Source: Dokdonella fugitiva (GTDB lineage Bacteria > Pseudomonadota > Gammaproteobacteria > Xanthomonadales > Rhodanobacteraceae). Taken from it: a DNA stretch of 64,000 nucleotides. Numbering within the stretch: the stretch's first letter is position 1; each line of letters opens with the position of its first letter. The translations under genes were made by a program, and so were the position numbers. The DNA is taken from contig NZ_JACGXL010000007.1 of the NCBI RefSeq assembly GCF_014138265.1, forward strand, positions 186,001 through 250,000, read 5' to 3'. Positions 1-8,538 of the stretch are shown one piece after another. Under the pieces are notes generated by a model. That model saw only the letters and a program-made list of their open reading frames with translations. It searched no databases and was not told the DNA's origin.

Positions 1-173
1 GCGAGCAGGCCGTCGACGTCGGTCGCGGCGACGTCGGCATTGCGCATGCGCGCCTCGCGCGCGGTGCCGGCGTTGCCCGGCGCGACGATCACTTCGGACA
101 CGCGCGGCGACTGCAGCAGCTTCCACGCGAGCGCGTGCTCGCGGCCGCCGGAACCGATGACGAGGATCTTCAT
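1..173 (-). CDS. purD: Phosphoribosylamine-glycine ligase (GARS), N-terminal fragment
   Basis: This is the first 57 codons of PurD; the rest lies beyond the window edge. PurD is the ATP-grasp enzyme that joins phosphoribosylamine and glycine in the second step of purine synthesis, in the cytoplasm. The N-terminus starts MKILVIGSGGREHALAWKL, the dinucleotide-fold-like opening with the GGREHA motif typical of the family, and continues with a VAPGNAGTA segment. It lies downstream of purH on the same strand, the usual gammaproteobacterial order. The 261-bp gap between them is odd because it contains a degenerate second copy of this start region. Identification is secure from the N-terminus; the integrity of the rest cannot be judged. 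Confidence 0.93.
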   Translation of the reverse strand, partial: MKILVIGSGGREHALAWKLLQSPRVSEVIVAPGNAGTAREARMRNADVAATDVDGLL

Positions 174-423
174 GGTGCTATTCCTGCCGAAGGTGCGAAT
201 GGGGTGGAAGAGCGAGGCCGGGACCCGCTGTCCGCGCAGCGAACGTCGGGATTGATGCCGCGCAGCGTCGTCGATGCCATGACGAGAATCTTCACGCTGC
301 GATCCTGCCGATAAGCCCCTGAGTCAGGGGGCGATTCGCGCCGTAGGCGCGAATGGGGTGTGGAAGAACCAGGCCGGGGCCCGACGTTTGCGCAGCGAAC
401 GTTGGGATTGATGCCGCTGTGCG
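157..423. repeat. Degenerate tandem duplication in the purH-purD gap
   Basis: Two imperfect copies lie in tandem. Copy 1 is about 157-264 and copy 2 about 279-423. Both run from the purD start (GATGACGAGGATCTTCA versus CATGACGAGAATCTTCA), through ATCCTGCCG, then GCGAATGGGGTG, GAGGCCGGG/CAGGCCGGG and CGCAGCGAACGT, to GGGATTGATGCCGC. Copy 2 has about 35 extra bases (311-348) that form two small palindromes. Read on the minus strand, copy 2 still encodes a relic of the PurD N-terminus (VKILVMAS versus MKILVIGS). This looks like an old local duplication covering the purD leader and first codons. Confidence 0.75.
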
Positions 424-433
424 GCATCAATCC
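405..433 (-). terminator. Hairpin directly after purH
   Basis: A perfect 13-bp inverted repeat (GGATTGATGCCGC, 3-nt loop, complement) begins one base after the purH stop codon. Two further palindromes lie nearby: CCCCTGA/TCAGGGG around 316-330 and ATTCGCGCC/GGCGCGAAT around 333-353. No T-tract follows on the minus strand, so it may be a processing or attenuation stem rather than an intrinsic terminator. Confidence 0.5.
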
Positions 434-434
434 A

Positions 435-2012
435 TCAATGCCGGAAATGCCGGACGCCCGTGAACACCATCGCCATGCCGTGCTGGTCGGCGGCGGCGAT
501 GACCTCCGCGTCGCGCATCGATCCGCCCGGCTGGATCACCGCGCGGATACCAGCCTCGGCGGCGGCGTCGATGCCGTCGCGGAACGGGAAGAACGCGTCC
601 GATGCCATCACGCTGCCGGGTACCTCGAGCTTCGCTTCGGCGGCCTTCATCGCCGCGATCTTCGCGCTCACGACGCGACTCATCTGGCCGGCACCGATGC
701 CGATCGTGCGGCCTTCGCGTGCGTAGACGATTGCGTTCGACTTGACGAACATCGCGACGTGCCAGGCGAACAGCAGGTCGTGCAGCTGGGCCGCGTCGGG
801 CACGCGGCGCGAGACGACCTTGAGGTCGGACAGCAGCAGCGTGTCGCGGTCGGCGTCCTGCACGAGCAGCCCACCGGCGATGCGCTTGTAGTCGTATGCG
901 TGCGGTGCGGCGTCGCCCCATTCGCCGACCGCGAGCACGCGCACGTTCGGCTTGTTGGCGATCGCGGCGATCGCGTCGGCGTCGAACTCCGGCGCGACGA
1001 CGACTTCGACGAACTGCCGCTCGATGATCTTCTTCGCCGTCGCGCCGTCGAGGCGGTGGTTGAACGCGATGATGCCGCCGAACGCGGACACCGGGTCGCA
1101 CGCGTAGGCGCGTTCGTACGCCTCGCCGAGATTCGCGCCGAGCGCGACGCCGCACGGGTTGGCATGCTTGACGATCACGCACGCGGGCGTCTTCTGGAAC
1201 GCCTTCACGCATTCGAGCGCGGCGTCGGCGTCGGCGAGGTTGTTGTAGGACAGCTCCTTGCCGGCGAGCACGCGCGCGCCGGCGACGGTGCCCGGCGGCA
1301 GGTTGCGCTCGACGTACAGCGCGGCGCCCTGGTGCGGGTTCTCGCCGTAGCGGAGCGTCTGCCGGCGCTCGAATGCGAGGCGCAGCCCGGGCGGGAACGC
1401 CTCGGGTTTCTCGGCGTCGGTGCGCATGCCGAGCCAGTTCGCGATGATGCCGTCGTAGCGTGCGGTGTGCGCGTACGCCGCTGCGGCGAGGCGGCGGCGC
1501 AGCGCGAGGCGCGTGCCGCCGTGGGCGAGCGACTCGAGCACCTCGGCGTAATCGGCCGGGTCGACCACGACGGCGACGTGCTCGTGGTTCTTCGCGGCCG
1601 CGCGCAGCATCGCCGGCCCGCCGATGTCGATGTTCTCGATCGCCTCGGCCATCGAGCAGTCGGGCTCGGCCGTGATCCGCTCGAACGGATACAGGTTCAC
1701 GACGAGCAGGTCGATCGGCGCGATGCCGTGTTCGGCCATCACCGCGTCGTCGGTGCCGCGGCGGCCGAGCAGGCCGCCGTGCACGGCCGGGTGCAGCGTC
1801 TTCACGCGCCCGTCCATGATCTCGGGGAAGCCGGTCACGCTGCTGACGTCCGATACCGGCAGGCCCGCGTCGCGTAACGCTTTGGCAGTGCCGCCGGTGG
1901 AGACGAGCGCGATGCCGAGCGAATCGAGGCCGCGGGCGAGGTCGATCAGGCCGGACTTGTCCGACACGCTGAGCAGCGCGCGGCGAACCGGTACCAGGGT
2001 GGCGTCGAACAT
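435..2012 (-). CDS. purH: Bifunctional AICAR transformylase / IMP cyclohydrolase
   Basis: At 525 residues this is the usual PurH length. It catalyses the last two steps of IMP synthesis: formylation of AICAR with 10-formyl-THF, then ring closure. The N-terminal MGS-like cyclohydrolase domain (about 8-150) contains [20 protein letters not shown] and [18 protein letters not shown]. The C-terminal transformylase domain has KHANPCGVA with its catalytic-region histidine, and GAGQMSRV. The start follows a possible TATAAT box about 31 bases upstream on the minus strand. The gene lies 90 bp after fis and upstream of purD. Purine genes of this type are often under PurR-like or stringent control, but I see no clear operator. 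Confidence 0.97.
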   Translation of the reverse strand: MFDATLVPVRRALLSVSDKSGLIDLARGLDSLGIALVSTGGTAKALRDAGLPVSDVSSVTGFPEIMDGRVKTLHPAVHGGLLGRRGTDDAVMAEHGIAPIDLLVVNLYPFERITAEPDCSMAEAIENIDIGGPAMLRAAAKNHEHVAVVVDPADYAEVLESLAHGGTRLALRRRLAAAAYAHTARYDGIIANWLGMRTDAEKPEAFPPGLRLAFERRQTLRYGENPHQGAALYVERNLPPGTVAGARVLAGKELSYNNLADADAALECVKAFQKTPACVIVKHANPCGVALGANLGEAYERAYACDPVSAFGGIIAFNHRLDGATAKKIIERQFVEVVVAPEFDADAIAAIANKPNVRVLAVGEWGDAAPHAYDYKRIAGGLLVQDADRDTLLLSDLKVVSRRVPDAAQLHDLLFAWHVAMFVKSNAIVYAREGRTIGIGAGQMSRVVSAKIAAMKAAEAKLEVPGSVMASDAFFPFRDGIDAAAEAGIRAVIQPGGSMRDAEVIAAADQHGMAMVFTGVRHFRH

Positions 2013-2042
2013 GAGCGGACTTCGTCCGGGGGGAAGCGCGCG

Positions 2043-2048
2043 ATTATA
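2043..2048 (-). promoter_or_regulatory. Possible -10 box for purH
   Basis: The minus strand reads TATAAT here, a perfect sigma-70 -10 hexamer in very G+C-rich surroundings, about 31 bases before the purH ATG. No convincing -35 hexamer is visible 17 bases upstream, so this is tentative. Confidence 0.3.
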
Positions 2049-2102
2049 GCGGTGCGGCCGCGAGCGCGCGCTGCGGCCGCGCAGCGGGCCGCAGGGATCG
2101 GG

Positions 2103-2384
2103 TCAGTCGGCGAGGCCGTACTGCTGCAGCTTCTTGCGCAGGGTGGCGCGGTTGATGCCGAGCGCAGCCGCGGCACGGCTCTGGTTGCCGCCGTACCAGG
2201 CCATCACTTCGCGCAGCAACGGCGATTCGACCTCGCGCATGACGAGCGCGTGCAGGCCTTCGCCCGGTTCCGACTCGACGTCGGCGAGATAACGGCGTAC
2301 GGCGCGGACGACACAGTCGCGCAGTGCGGGTTGCAACGAAGCTTCGTGCGCGCTGTCCGCGCGCAAGGGGATGGCGGCATTCAC
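2103..2384 (-). CDS. fis: DNA-binding protein Fis
   Basis: This encodes a 93-residue Fis-family nucleoid protein that bends DNA and adjusts transcription of growth-linked genes. The C-terminal helix-turn-helix reads YGGNQSRAAAALGINRATLRKK, split here as YGGNQSRAAAALG followed by INRATLRKKL, and matches Fis and NtrC-type HTH regions. I chose the GTG start at 2382-2384 (VNAAIPLRADS) because it gives the usual Fis length and has AGAAGG about eight bases before it. The reading frame extends to an upstream ATG (2555), but that would add 57 residues unlike Fis. The neighbours DUF3426 and purH match the order in related gammaproteobacteria. Confidence 0.88.
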   Translation of the reverse strand: MNAAIPLRADSAHEASLQPALRDCVVRAVRRYLADVESEPGEGLHALVMREVESPLLREVMAWYGGNQSRAAAALGINRATLRKKLQQYGLAD

Positions 2385-2638
2385 AACGTGGCCCTTCTCG
2401 GCGAGCGTCCTTCCATGCGTGGGCCGACGGCGCGTGCGCACGTCGGGAGGGGATAGTAGCGCCACGATCGTGCGTTGATAAGTCCCTCGACGGCACTGTT
2501 CACGATCGATGACGGTGCCGATGCCGGCTATGCCTTCGCCGATCGGCACTTGCACGATCTATCTCGGCGCGAGCTGAGCAGCGCGCGGGGCCGGCGTTCC
2601 GGCACGCGACGGACCGAGCCTCCTTCACGCGAGAGCGT

Positions 2639-3427
2639 TCACTCGAACTTGAATTCGAACGCGACCGCGTCCTTGCCGGGATCGGCGACCTCGAACACGA
2701 GCGCCGTGCTCGCGCCAGGCGCGAGCCCGTTGGCCATCGTGCGTGCGTCGCCGAGGTATTCACGTGGCTGGAAGCGGCGCATCGCGATGCGCTTCTCGTC
2801 GAGGTCCGACAGGGTGATCTCGACGGTCGGGAACGACTGCACGAAGGCCGCGTCGTTGCGCAGGGTCGCCGAGATGATGAGTGCGCCGGGTACCGACGGG
2901 TGGGGCCGGATGTCGCGCGACAGAAGTTCCAGCGTCGCCGCGTCGTGGCGCAGCGGCAGGCGGCAACCGAGCTTTGCGCAGGCCGGATCGAGCCACGCCC
3001 GCACGCGCGCGTCGTCGATCCAGCGCGCCTGCTCGGCCCAGGCGATCTCGCCGGCGAGGGTGAGCAGCAGCAGCGCGCAGCCGGCGAGCCACGGACCGCT
3101 GCGGCGCTGGCGCGCGCGCCGGCGGCGCTTCGCGAACGCGGGCAGCGACGAACGTTCGGCCGCGCGCGCGCGGTCGGCGGCTTCGGCGAACAGCGATGCT
3201 TGCGCCGGACTCGGGCGGAACACCGGTGATTCGAGCTGCGGCGGCGCCGCCCGGGTCGCGTGCAGCTCGAGCCGCTCGATCGGTTCGGGCGGCAGTTGCG
3301 GGTTCAGCGTGCGCAGCGCATCGAACACCGCGGCACAGTGCCCGCAACGCACGCTGCCGTGCGCTGCGGCGAGCTCGGCGCCGTCGACCTTGTAGATCGT
3401 CAGGCATTCGGGACACTGCGTGTACAT
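2639..3427 (-). CDS. Zinc-ribbon DUF3426 membrane protein
   Basis: This 262-residue protein starts with an MJ0042-type zinc ribbon: CPEC at residues 5-8 and CGHC about 20 residues later. A proline-rich and charged linker follows, then one transmembrane helix (about 110-130, WLAGCALLLLTLAGEIAW) and a C-terminal DUF3426 domain. The family is a conserved predicted inner-membrane protein almost always found between prmA and fis in these bacteria; its function is not established. The C-terminal domain, which deals with polar residues and the sequence LRNDAAFVQSFPTVEITL, resembles FxLYD-like beta folds and would lie in the periplasm. Confidence 0.88.
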   Translation of the reverse strand: MYTQCPECLTIYKVDGAELAAAHGSVRCGHCAAVFDALRTLNPQLPPEPIERLELHATRAAPPQLESPVFRPSPAQASLFAEAADRARAAERSSLPAFAKRRRRARQRRSGPWLAGCALLLLTLAGEIAWAEQARWIDDARVRAWLDPACAKLGCRLPLRHDAATLELLSRDIRPHPSVPGALIISATLRNDAAFVQSFPTVEITLSDLDEKRIAMRRFQPREYLGDARTMANGLAPGASTALVFEVADPGKDAVAFEFKFE

Positions 3428-3487
3428 CGGCGGAGGGCGCGTGCGGGGGCGGTCGGATTCTAGCAGCCGGAGCCGTCGCCGACCGGC

Positions 3488-4267
3488 TCAGTCCTCGCCC
3501 GTCTCGGCCGCGAGCGCCGGCTGCGAGGCCCAGGTCAGCATGTGTGGATCGAAGTCGCGCAGGCTCGGCTTGACGATCGCGAAATACGGCGAGACGTCGA
3601 AGTCACGCGGCACGTACAGGCTCGAATCGCGGATGTGCAGGATCTCGCGCACCTGCTCGCGCCCCGCCTCGCCCTTGCTGCGCGCGACTTCGATGTCGGG
3701 CAGCACCGGATAGCGGATCGAGCCGAACGCGGCGGCGATCAGCGACGAGCAGATCGCGCTGGTCGGTTCGCTGCCGCCGAACGCGAGCAGGCGGCGGCGG
3801 AAACGCTCGGGCACGGGCGGCGGTCGCACGAGGTAGCGCGCGAGGTCGAAGATGTTGCGCAGGTCGTACTGCTGGCCGAGGCGGCCGATCGCGTACGAGA
3901 GCACCGCGTCGATCTCGGTTTCGTCGAGGCCGATCGGCCGGCAGATGCGCGTGTGCATCTGCGCGTAGCGCTCGACCGGTACCGCACGCACACCGTCGTT
4001 GACGTCCGCCTCGACCAGCAGTGGCGTGTCGTCGCCGCGCGACGCGGACAGCGCGTCGCCGATGTAGAGCGCCGCGTGCGACCAGGTCGACTGGGTCAGC
4101 GTGCGGATCGCCGCGGAGAAGCGGCTCGTGCCTTCGACGAGCAGCACGTCGCCCTTGCGCAAGGTCGCCGCGAGCAGCCCCGGGCGGCTCGTCGCGACGT
4201 GCAGGCCGGGGCGCGGGCGCGCGAGATAGCCGGCGAGGCGATGACCGAGCCACTGCAGCACGCTCAC
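3488..4267 (-). CDS. YiiX/YebB-like NlpC/P60 cysteine hydrolase
   Basis: This 259-residue protein belongs to the permuted NlpC/P60 (papain-like amidase) group represented by YiiX and YebB. The expected order of catalytic features is visible: a GDVLLVEG strand, His64 in WSHAALYIGD, an acidic residue at Glu86 in LLVEADV, and Cys173 in AICSSLIAAAF. Such proteins are thought to cleave amide or ester bonds in lipids or peptides; the substrate here is unknown. No signal peptide or membrane segment is seen, so it is probably cytoplasmic or peripheral. It sits between prmA and the DUF3426 gene, 60 bp before the latter, and is likely co-transcribed with it. Confidence 0.78.
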   Translation of the reverse strand: MSVLQWLGHRLAGYLARPRPGLHVATSRPGLLAATLRKGDVLLVEGTSRFSAAIRTLTQSTWSHAALYIGDALSASRGDDTPLLVEADVNDGVRAVPVERYAQMHTRICRPIGLDETEIDAVLSYAIGRLGQQYDLRNIFDLARYLVRPPPVPERFRRRLLAFGGSEPTSAICSSLIAAAFGSIRYPVLPDIEVARSKGEAGREQVREILHIRDSSLYVPRDFDVSPYFAIVKPSLRDFDPHMLTWASQPALAAETGED

Positions 4268-4343
4268 GATGTCCTCCGCACCGGTCGTGATCCGACCAGT
4301 CTAGCGCGTGGTGGCGATACGACCAACGGGAAGGGCGGAAGGA

Positions 4344-4511
4344 CTGAACACGAAGGATGCGAAGAGAAGCGCGAAGAGGATCGTTCCCTGCTTGGGCTTC
4401 GAGATTCATCCTTTCGCCTTCGTAAGCTCGTTGAAAGCCTGCGCGCGCAACAGGAGGAATCGGAATCCTTCGCTTCGCTCTCCTTCGTGTCCTTCGCGTC
4501 CTTCGTGCTTC
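4344..4511. repeat. Imperfect inverted repeat of GAAGGA-rich units
   Basis: The YiiX-prmA gap (4268-4526) holds CTGAACACGAAGGATGCGAAG at 4344-4363 and its near-complement CTTCGCGTCCTTCGTGCTTC at 4490-4509. More ACGAAGGA/TCCTTCGT units lie between the arms. No gene is seen. As RNA it could fold into a long stem and may end transcription after prmA. Similar GAAGGACACGAAGGA tracts are scattered through many proteobacterial genomes. Confidence 0.5.
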
Positions 4512-4526
4512 AGTCTTTCGCTTCGA

Positions 4527-5432
4527 TCAGCCGCCGCGACGGCGACCGGAGATGCGGACCCAGTCTTCGCGCGTCGCGACGACGAGATCGTCGAACCATT
4601 CGGCGTAGCGCGCGAGCAGTTCGTCCGCCTGGCCGACGAGGATGCCCGACAGCGCGAACGGCGCGCCGGGCTTCGCGCACGTCGCGAAGCGCGGCGCGAG
4701 CTCGGCGAGCGGGCCGGCGAGGATGTTCGCGACGAACACATCGGCGGGTGCGTGCGCGAACTGGTCGGGCAGGAAGAGCGCGAGGCGGTCGGCAACACCG
4801 TTGCGCTCGGCGTTGTCGGCACTCGCGAGGATCGCCTGCGGGTCGTTGTCGACGCCGTCGACGCGCGCGGCGCCGAGCTTGAGCGCGGCGATCGCGAGCA
4901 CGCCCGAGCCGCAGCCGTAGTCGATCACGTGCGTGCCGGCGAGCGCGAGCCCGTCGAGCCACTCGAGGCAGAGCGCGGTGGTCGGATGCGTGCCGGTGCC
5001 GAACGCGAGGCCGGGATCGAGTCGCACGACCACCGCGTCGGCGTCGTCGCCGGGCGGGTCGATGTTCGACGGGTAGATCCACAGGCGCCGGCCGAAGCGC
5101 ATCGGTTTGAACTGGTCCATCCACGCGCGCGTCCAGTCCTGGTCGGCGACCTCGCGGAAGCGCACCTGCGCGGGTTCGATCTCGGGCAGCAGTTCGGCGA
5201 GCACGTGCAGCAGGCCGGCGCGATCCGCGTCGGCGTCGAACAGCGCGGACAGCGCGATCTCGCCCCACAGCGGCGTCTCGCCGACGCCGGGCTCGAGGAT
5301 CGCTCGCTCGTTCGGCGTGTCGGCGTCGGCGTCGAGCAGGGTCACCGCGAGTGCGCCGGCTTCCTCGAGCGCGAGTTCGACGCGCTCCTGTTCGGACGGG
5401 CGGATCGTGATCGAGAGTTCGAGGAAGGACAT
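4527..5432 (-). CDS. prmA: Ribosomal protein L11 methyltransferase
   Basis: This 301-residue SAM-dependent enzyme trimethylates ribosomal protein L11 in the cytoplasm. The N-terminal domain (MSFLELSITIRPSEQ...) precedes the catalytic part with GLAFGTGTHPTTALCLEW, the SAM-binding VIDYGCGSGVLAIAALKLGA and the target-site motif NILAGPL. I chose ATG 5430-5432 because it gives the typical N-terminus; the open frame runs much further upstream only as a shadow of accC. It lies 116 bp after accC on the same strand, as in related genomes. Confidence 0.95.
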   Translation of the reverse strand: MSFLELSITIRPSEQERVELALEEAGALAVTLLDADADTPNERAILEPGVGETPLWGEIALSALFDADADRAGLLHVLAELLPEIEPAQVRFREVADQDWTRAWMDQFKPMRFGRRLWIYPSNIDPPGDDADAVVVRLDPGLAFGTGTHPTTALCLEWLDGLALAGTHVIDYGCGSGVLAIAALKLGAARVDGVDNDPQAILASADNAERNGVADRLALFLPDQFAHAPADVFVANILAGPLAELAPRFATCAKPGAPFALSGILVGQADELLARYAEWFDDLVVATREDWVRISGRRRGG

Positions 5433-5548
5433 GGATGTCTCTGCAGGTCGCCGCACGCGGCATGCACTTCGCGGTGCCCTCGCACGCGGCCGGTCGATGT
5501 CGTCCGCGTCCGCTGCGGATCGCGCCGCGGCGTGCGTCGCGGGACGCG

Positions 5549-6916
5549 TCAGCCGATCCCGATCGCCTTTTCCTTCGCCTCGGCCATGCGCTTCTCGAGG
5601 TAATGGATGTTCTGGCCGCCGGCCTGGAAGCCGCCGTCGGCCATGATGCGCTGCTGCAGCGGCACGTTGGTCTTGATGCCTTCGACGACCATCTCCGACA
5701 GCGCGATGCGCATGCGCGCGATCGCGGTCGCGCGGTCGCGGCCGTGCACGATGAGCTTGCCGATCATCGAATCGTAGTTCGGCGGGATGCGGTAGCCGTC
5801 GTAGACGTGCGTGTCGACGCGCACGCCGGGACCACCCGGGCATTCGAAGCGTTTGACCAGGCCCGGGCTCGGCATGAACGTGTCGGGGTCCTCGGCATTG
5901 ATGCGGCATTCGATCGCGTGGCCGTCGAGGACGATGTCCTCCTGGCGGATCGTGAGCTTCTCGCCGGCGGCGATGAGCAGCTGTTCGCGCACGAGGTCGA
6001 CGCCGGTGATGAGTTCGGTCACCGGATGCTCGACCTGGATGCGCGTGTTCATCTCGATGAAGTAGAAGCGGCCGTTCTCGTAGAGGAACTCGAACGTGCC
6101 GGCGCCGCGGTAGCCGATGCGCTTGCACGCCTCGACGCAGGTCTTGCCGATCTCCGCTCGCTGCTCGGGCGTGATGCCCGGCGCCGGCGCTTCCTCGACG
6201 ACCTTCTGGTGGCGGCGCTGCATCGAGCAGTCGCGCTCGCCGAGGTGGATCGCGTTGCCCTGGCCGTCGGCGAGCACCTGGATCTCGACATGGCGCGGGT
6301 TCTCGAGGAACTTCTCCATGTAGACCTCGCCGTTGCCGAACGCGGCCTTGGCTTCCGACTTGGTCATCTGGATCGCGTTGGACAGGTGCGCCTCGGTGTG
6401 CACGACGCGCATGCCGCGGCCACCGCCGCCTCCGGCGGCCTTGATGATCACGGGATAGCCGATCTCGCGCGCGATCTTCGTGTTCGCCGCGATGTCGTCG
6501 CCCAACGGGCCGCCCGAGCCCGGCACGCACGGCACGCCGGCCGCCTTCATCGCGCGGATCGCCTCGACCTTGTCGCCCATGAGGCGGATCACGTCCGCGG
6601 TCGGGCCGATGAAGATGAAGCCGGACTTCTCCACGCGCTCGGCGAAGTCCGCATTCTCGGACAGGAAGCCGTAGCCGGGATGGATCGCCTGCGCGTCGGT
6701 GACTTCGGCCGCGGCGATGATGCGCGGGACGTTGAGATAGCTCTCCGCCGCGGGCGGCGGGCCGATGCAGATCGACTCGTCGGCCATGCCGACGTGCTTG
6801 AGGTTGCGGTCCGCGGTGGAATGCACCGCGACCGTCTTGATGCCGAGCGTGTGGCACGCGCGCAATACGCGCAGTGCGATCTCGCCGCGGTTGGCAATGA
6901 CGACTTTGTCGAGCAT
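5549..6916 (-). CDS. accC: Acetyl-CoA carboxylase, biotin carboxylase subunit
   Basis: This 455-residue ATP-grasp enzyme carboxylates biotin on AccB, the first half-reaction of fatty-acid synthesis. It opens with [20 protein letters not shown], has the glycine-rich ATP loop [11 protein letters not shown] near residues 159-169, the [15 protein letters not shown] segment and the active-site stretch [16 protein letters not shown]. Its length matches E. coli AccC. It starts 13 bp after the accB stop, so the two are surely one operon. Confidence 0.98.
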   Translation of the reverse strand: MLDKVVIANRGEIALRVLRACHTLGIKTVAVHSTADRNLKHVGMADESICIGPPPAAESYLNVPRIIAAAEVTDAQAIHPGYGFLSENADFAERVEKSGFIFIGPTADVIRLMGDKVEAIRAMKAAGVPCVPGSGGPLGDDIAANTKIAREIGYPVIIKAAGGGGGRGMRVVHTEAHLSNAIQMTKSEAKAAFGNGEVYMEKFLENPRHVEIQVLADGQGNAIHLGERDCSMQRRHQKVVEEAPAPGITPEQRAEIGKTCVEACKRIGYRGAGTFEFLYENGRFYFIEMNTRIQVEHPVTELITGVDLVREQLLIAAGEKLTIRQEDIVLDGHAIECRINAEDPDTFMPSPGLVKRFECPGGPGVRVDTHVYDGYRIPPNYDSMIGKLIVHGRDRATAIARMRIALSEMVVEGIKTNVPLQQRIMADGGFQAGGQNIHYLEKRMAEAKEKAIGIG

Positions 6917-6929
6917 GGGGTGGGCCGCC

Positions 6930-7403
6930 TCAGCCGATCACGAACATCGGCTCGTCGAACTCGACCGGCTGTCCGTTCTGCACGAGGATCGCGAGCACGG
7001 TGCCGGCGACGTCGGCCTCGATCTGGTTGAACATCTTCATCGCTTCGATGATGCCGAGCGTTTCGCCGGCCTTGACCGCCTGGCCGATCTTCACGAATGC
7101 CGGCGAGTCGGGATTGGCGGACGCGTAGAACGTGCCGACCATCGGCGCCTTGACGACGTGGCCGTCGGGCAGCGCCTTGCCGCCCGCCGCGGGCGCTTCG
7201 ACAGCCGCCGGCGCGCTCGTCGTGATCGGCGCCTCGACGCGCACGGGCGCGGCCGCGGGCGCGGCGGCGACCGGCAGCGTGCCGACCATGCCCTTGGGCA
7301 GGCGCGACAGGCGCACGATTTCCTCGCCTTCCTTGATTTCGAGTTCGGCGAGGTTGGATTCCTCGAGCAGGTCGATGAGCTTCTTGATCTTGCGCAGGTC
7401 CAT
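6930..7403 (-). CDS. accB: Biotin carboxyl carrier protein
   Basis: This 157-residue carrier holds biotin for acetyl-CoA carboxylase. The N-terminal part ([20 protein letters not shown]) is followed by an Ala/Pro-rich linker (about 43-78) and the biotinyl domain, which has the EAMKM motif with the biotinylated lysine at about residue 123. The 13-bp gap to accC indicates co-transcription. Upstream, aroQ lies 38 bp away on the same strand, the common aroQ-accB-accC order. Confidence 0.98.
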   Translation of the reverse strand: MDLRKIKKLIDLLEESNLAELEIKEGEEIVRLSRLPKGMVGTLPVAAAPAAAPVRVEAPITTSAPAAVEAPAAGGKALPDGHVVKAPMVGTFYASANPDSPAFVKIGQAVKAGETLGIIEAMKMFNQIEADVAGTVLAILVQNGQPVEFDEPMFVIG

Positions 7404-7441
7404 GGGGACTCCTGGGCCGTGTAGTCCGAAAGGGGGCTTTG

Positions 7442-7882
7442 TCAGGTCGCGAGGCGGCGCATGGCGGCGTCGAGCGCGAGCCGATAGCTCAGCGCGCCGA
7501 AGCCGGCGATCACGCCGACCGCGAGGTCGGAGAAGTACGAGTGGTGGCGGAACGCCTCGCGCGCGTGCACGTTCGACAAGTGCACCTCGATGAACGGCAG
7601 CGCGACCGCCGCGAGCGCGTCGCGCAGCGCGATGCTCGTATGGGTGAACGCGGCCGGGTTGATCAGGATGAACGCCGTGCCGTCGCCGCGCGCCGCATGC
7701 ACGCGCTCGATCAGCGCGTGTTCGGCGTTCGACTGGAACGTCGCCAGTTCATGGCCGGATGCTTGCGCGATCGTCGCCAGTTCGGCGTCGATGCCGGCCA
7801 GCGTCGTGCGCCCGTACGTCTCCGGCTCGCGCGTGCCGAGCAGGTCGAGGTTGGGCCCATGCAGGACGAGGATCGTGGCCAC
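7442..7882 (-). CDS. aroQ: Type II 3-dehydroquinate dehydratase
   Basis: This 146-residue enzyme converts 3-dehydroquinate to 3-dehydroshikimate in aromatic amino-acid synthesis. It shows the type II hallmarks: [20 protein letters not shown] with the catalytic tyrosine, [34 protein letters not shown] and [20 protein letters not shown] with the active-site histidine. The start is GTG at 7880-7882, which gives the conserved N-terminus; no ATG is available near it and the ribosome site is weak. The longer open frame upstream is a shadow of the dsbD region. Confidence 0.95.
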   Translation of the reverse strand: MATILVLHGPNLDLLGTREPETYGRTTLAGIDAELATIAQASGHELATFQSNAEHALIERVHAARGDGTAFILINPAAFTHTSIALRDALAAVALPFIEVHLSNVHAREAFRHHSYFSDLAVGVIAGFGALSYRLALDAAMRRLAT

Positions 7883-7973
7883 GGCCGTGCCGATCGAAAA
7901 GGGCGGGTAGTCTGGCCGAGTCGGTCCGATCTGTCCAGTTCGGCGACGTTCGCCGGAATTTGTGCGAGGTTCG

Positions 7974-8531
7974 TCAGAGATGAGGTCGCAGCCAGGCGTC
8001 CAGCGACGCTTCGGTGAAGTTGCCGTAGCGTTGCGCGACGATGCGCCCGTCGCGGCCGACGAGCACCGAGTACGGCAGCACGTCGCGATCGTTGCCGAAT
8101 GCGTTTGAGATGTCGCCGCCGCGCGCGCGGGCTGCATCGGGGTCGTCGACGAGCACGGGATATGCGACCGGGTGCTCGCGCAGGAATGCGCGCGTCGCGT
8201 CGGCGCCGTCGGCGGCGATGCCGACGACCTGCAGTCCGCGCGAGGCGAGGCGCTGCTGGGTGCGGTCGAGCAGCGGCATCTCCTCGACGCAGGGCGCGCA
8301 CCAGCTCGCCCAGAAGTTGAGCAGGACGAGCCGGCCGTCCCAGCGCGCCAGGGACTGCGGCCGGCCGTCCGGGTCAGGCAGTTCGACCGCCGGTCGTGGC
8401 CGGCCGACCACTTCGGTCGGCGCGCGCGTCGAGGTCGGCGTCGCCGGACGCAGCCAGAGGCCGGCGCCGAGGCCGGCGAGCGCGCCCGCGACCGCGAGCG
8501 CGACGACGAGCAGGTGGGTGCGGTCGAACAC
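7974..8531 (-). CDS. TlpA-family thioredoxin-like protein
   Basis: This 185-residue protein has an N-terminal membrane anchor (about 8-27) and a periplasmic thioredoxin/AhpC-TSA-like fold. The redox motif is WCAPC with cysteines at 78 and 81 in [16 protein letters not shown], and the cis-proline region [10 protein letters not shown] follows. TlpA/ResA-type proteins reduce disulfides of periplasmic partners, often for cytochrome c or copper-site maturation. The gene follows dsbD by 7 bp, so electrons are likely supplied by the DsbD homologue encoded just upstream. The specific client is unknown. Confidence 0.9.
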   Translation of the reverse strand: MFDRTHLLVVALAVAGALAGLGAGLWLRPATPTSTRAPTEVVGRPRPAVELPDPDGRPQSLARWDGRLVLLNFWASWCAPCVEEMPLLDRTQQRLASRGLQVVGIAADGADATRAFLREHPVAYPVLVDDPDAARARGGDISNAFGNDRDVLPYSVLVGRDGRIVAQRYGNFTEASLDAWLRPHL

Positions 8532-8538
8532 GCGGGGC

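Noticed and set aside
360..1877. 505-residue open frame on the plus strand opposite purH
   Set aside because: It is antisense to the conserved purH gene and rich in Arg, Val and Asp, as expected from a shadow frame in high-G+C DNA.
4527..6857. 776-residue minus-strand frame ending as prmA
   Set aside because: The first two-thirds is a shadow of accC; only the part from 5432 down has protein-like motifs.
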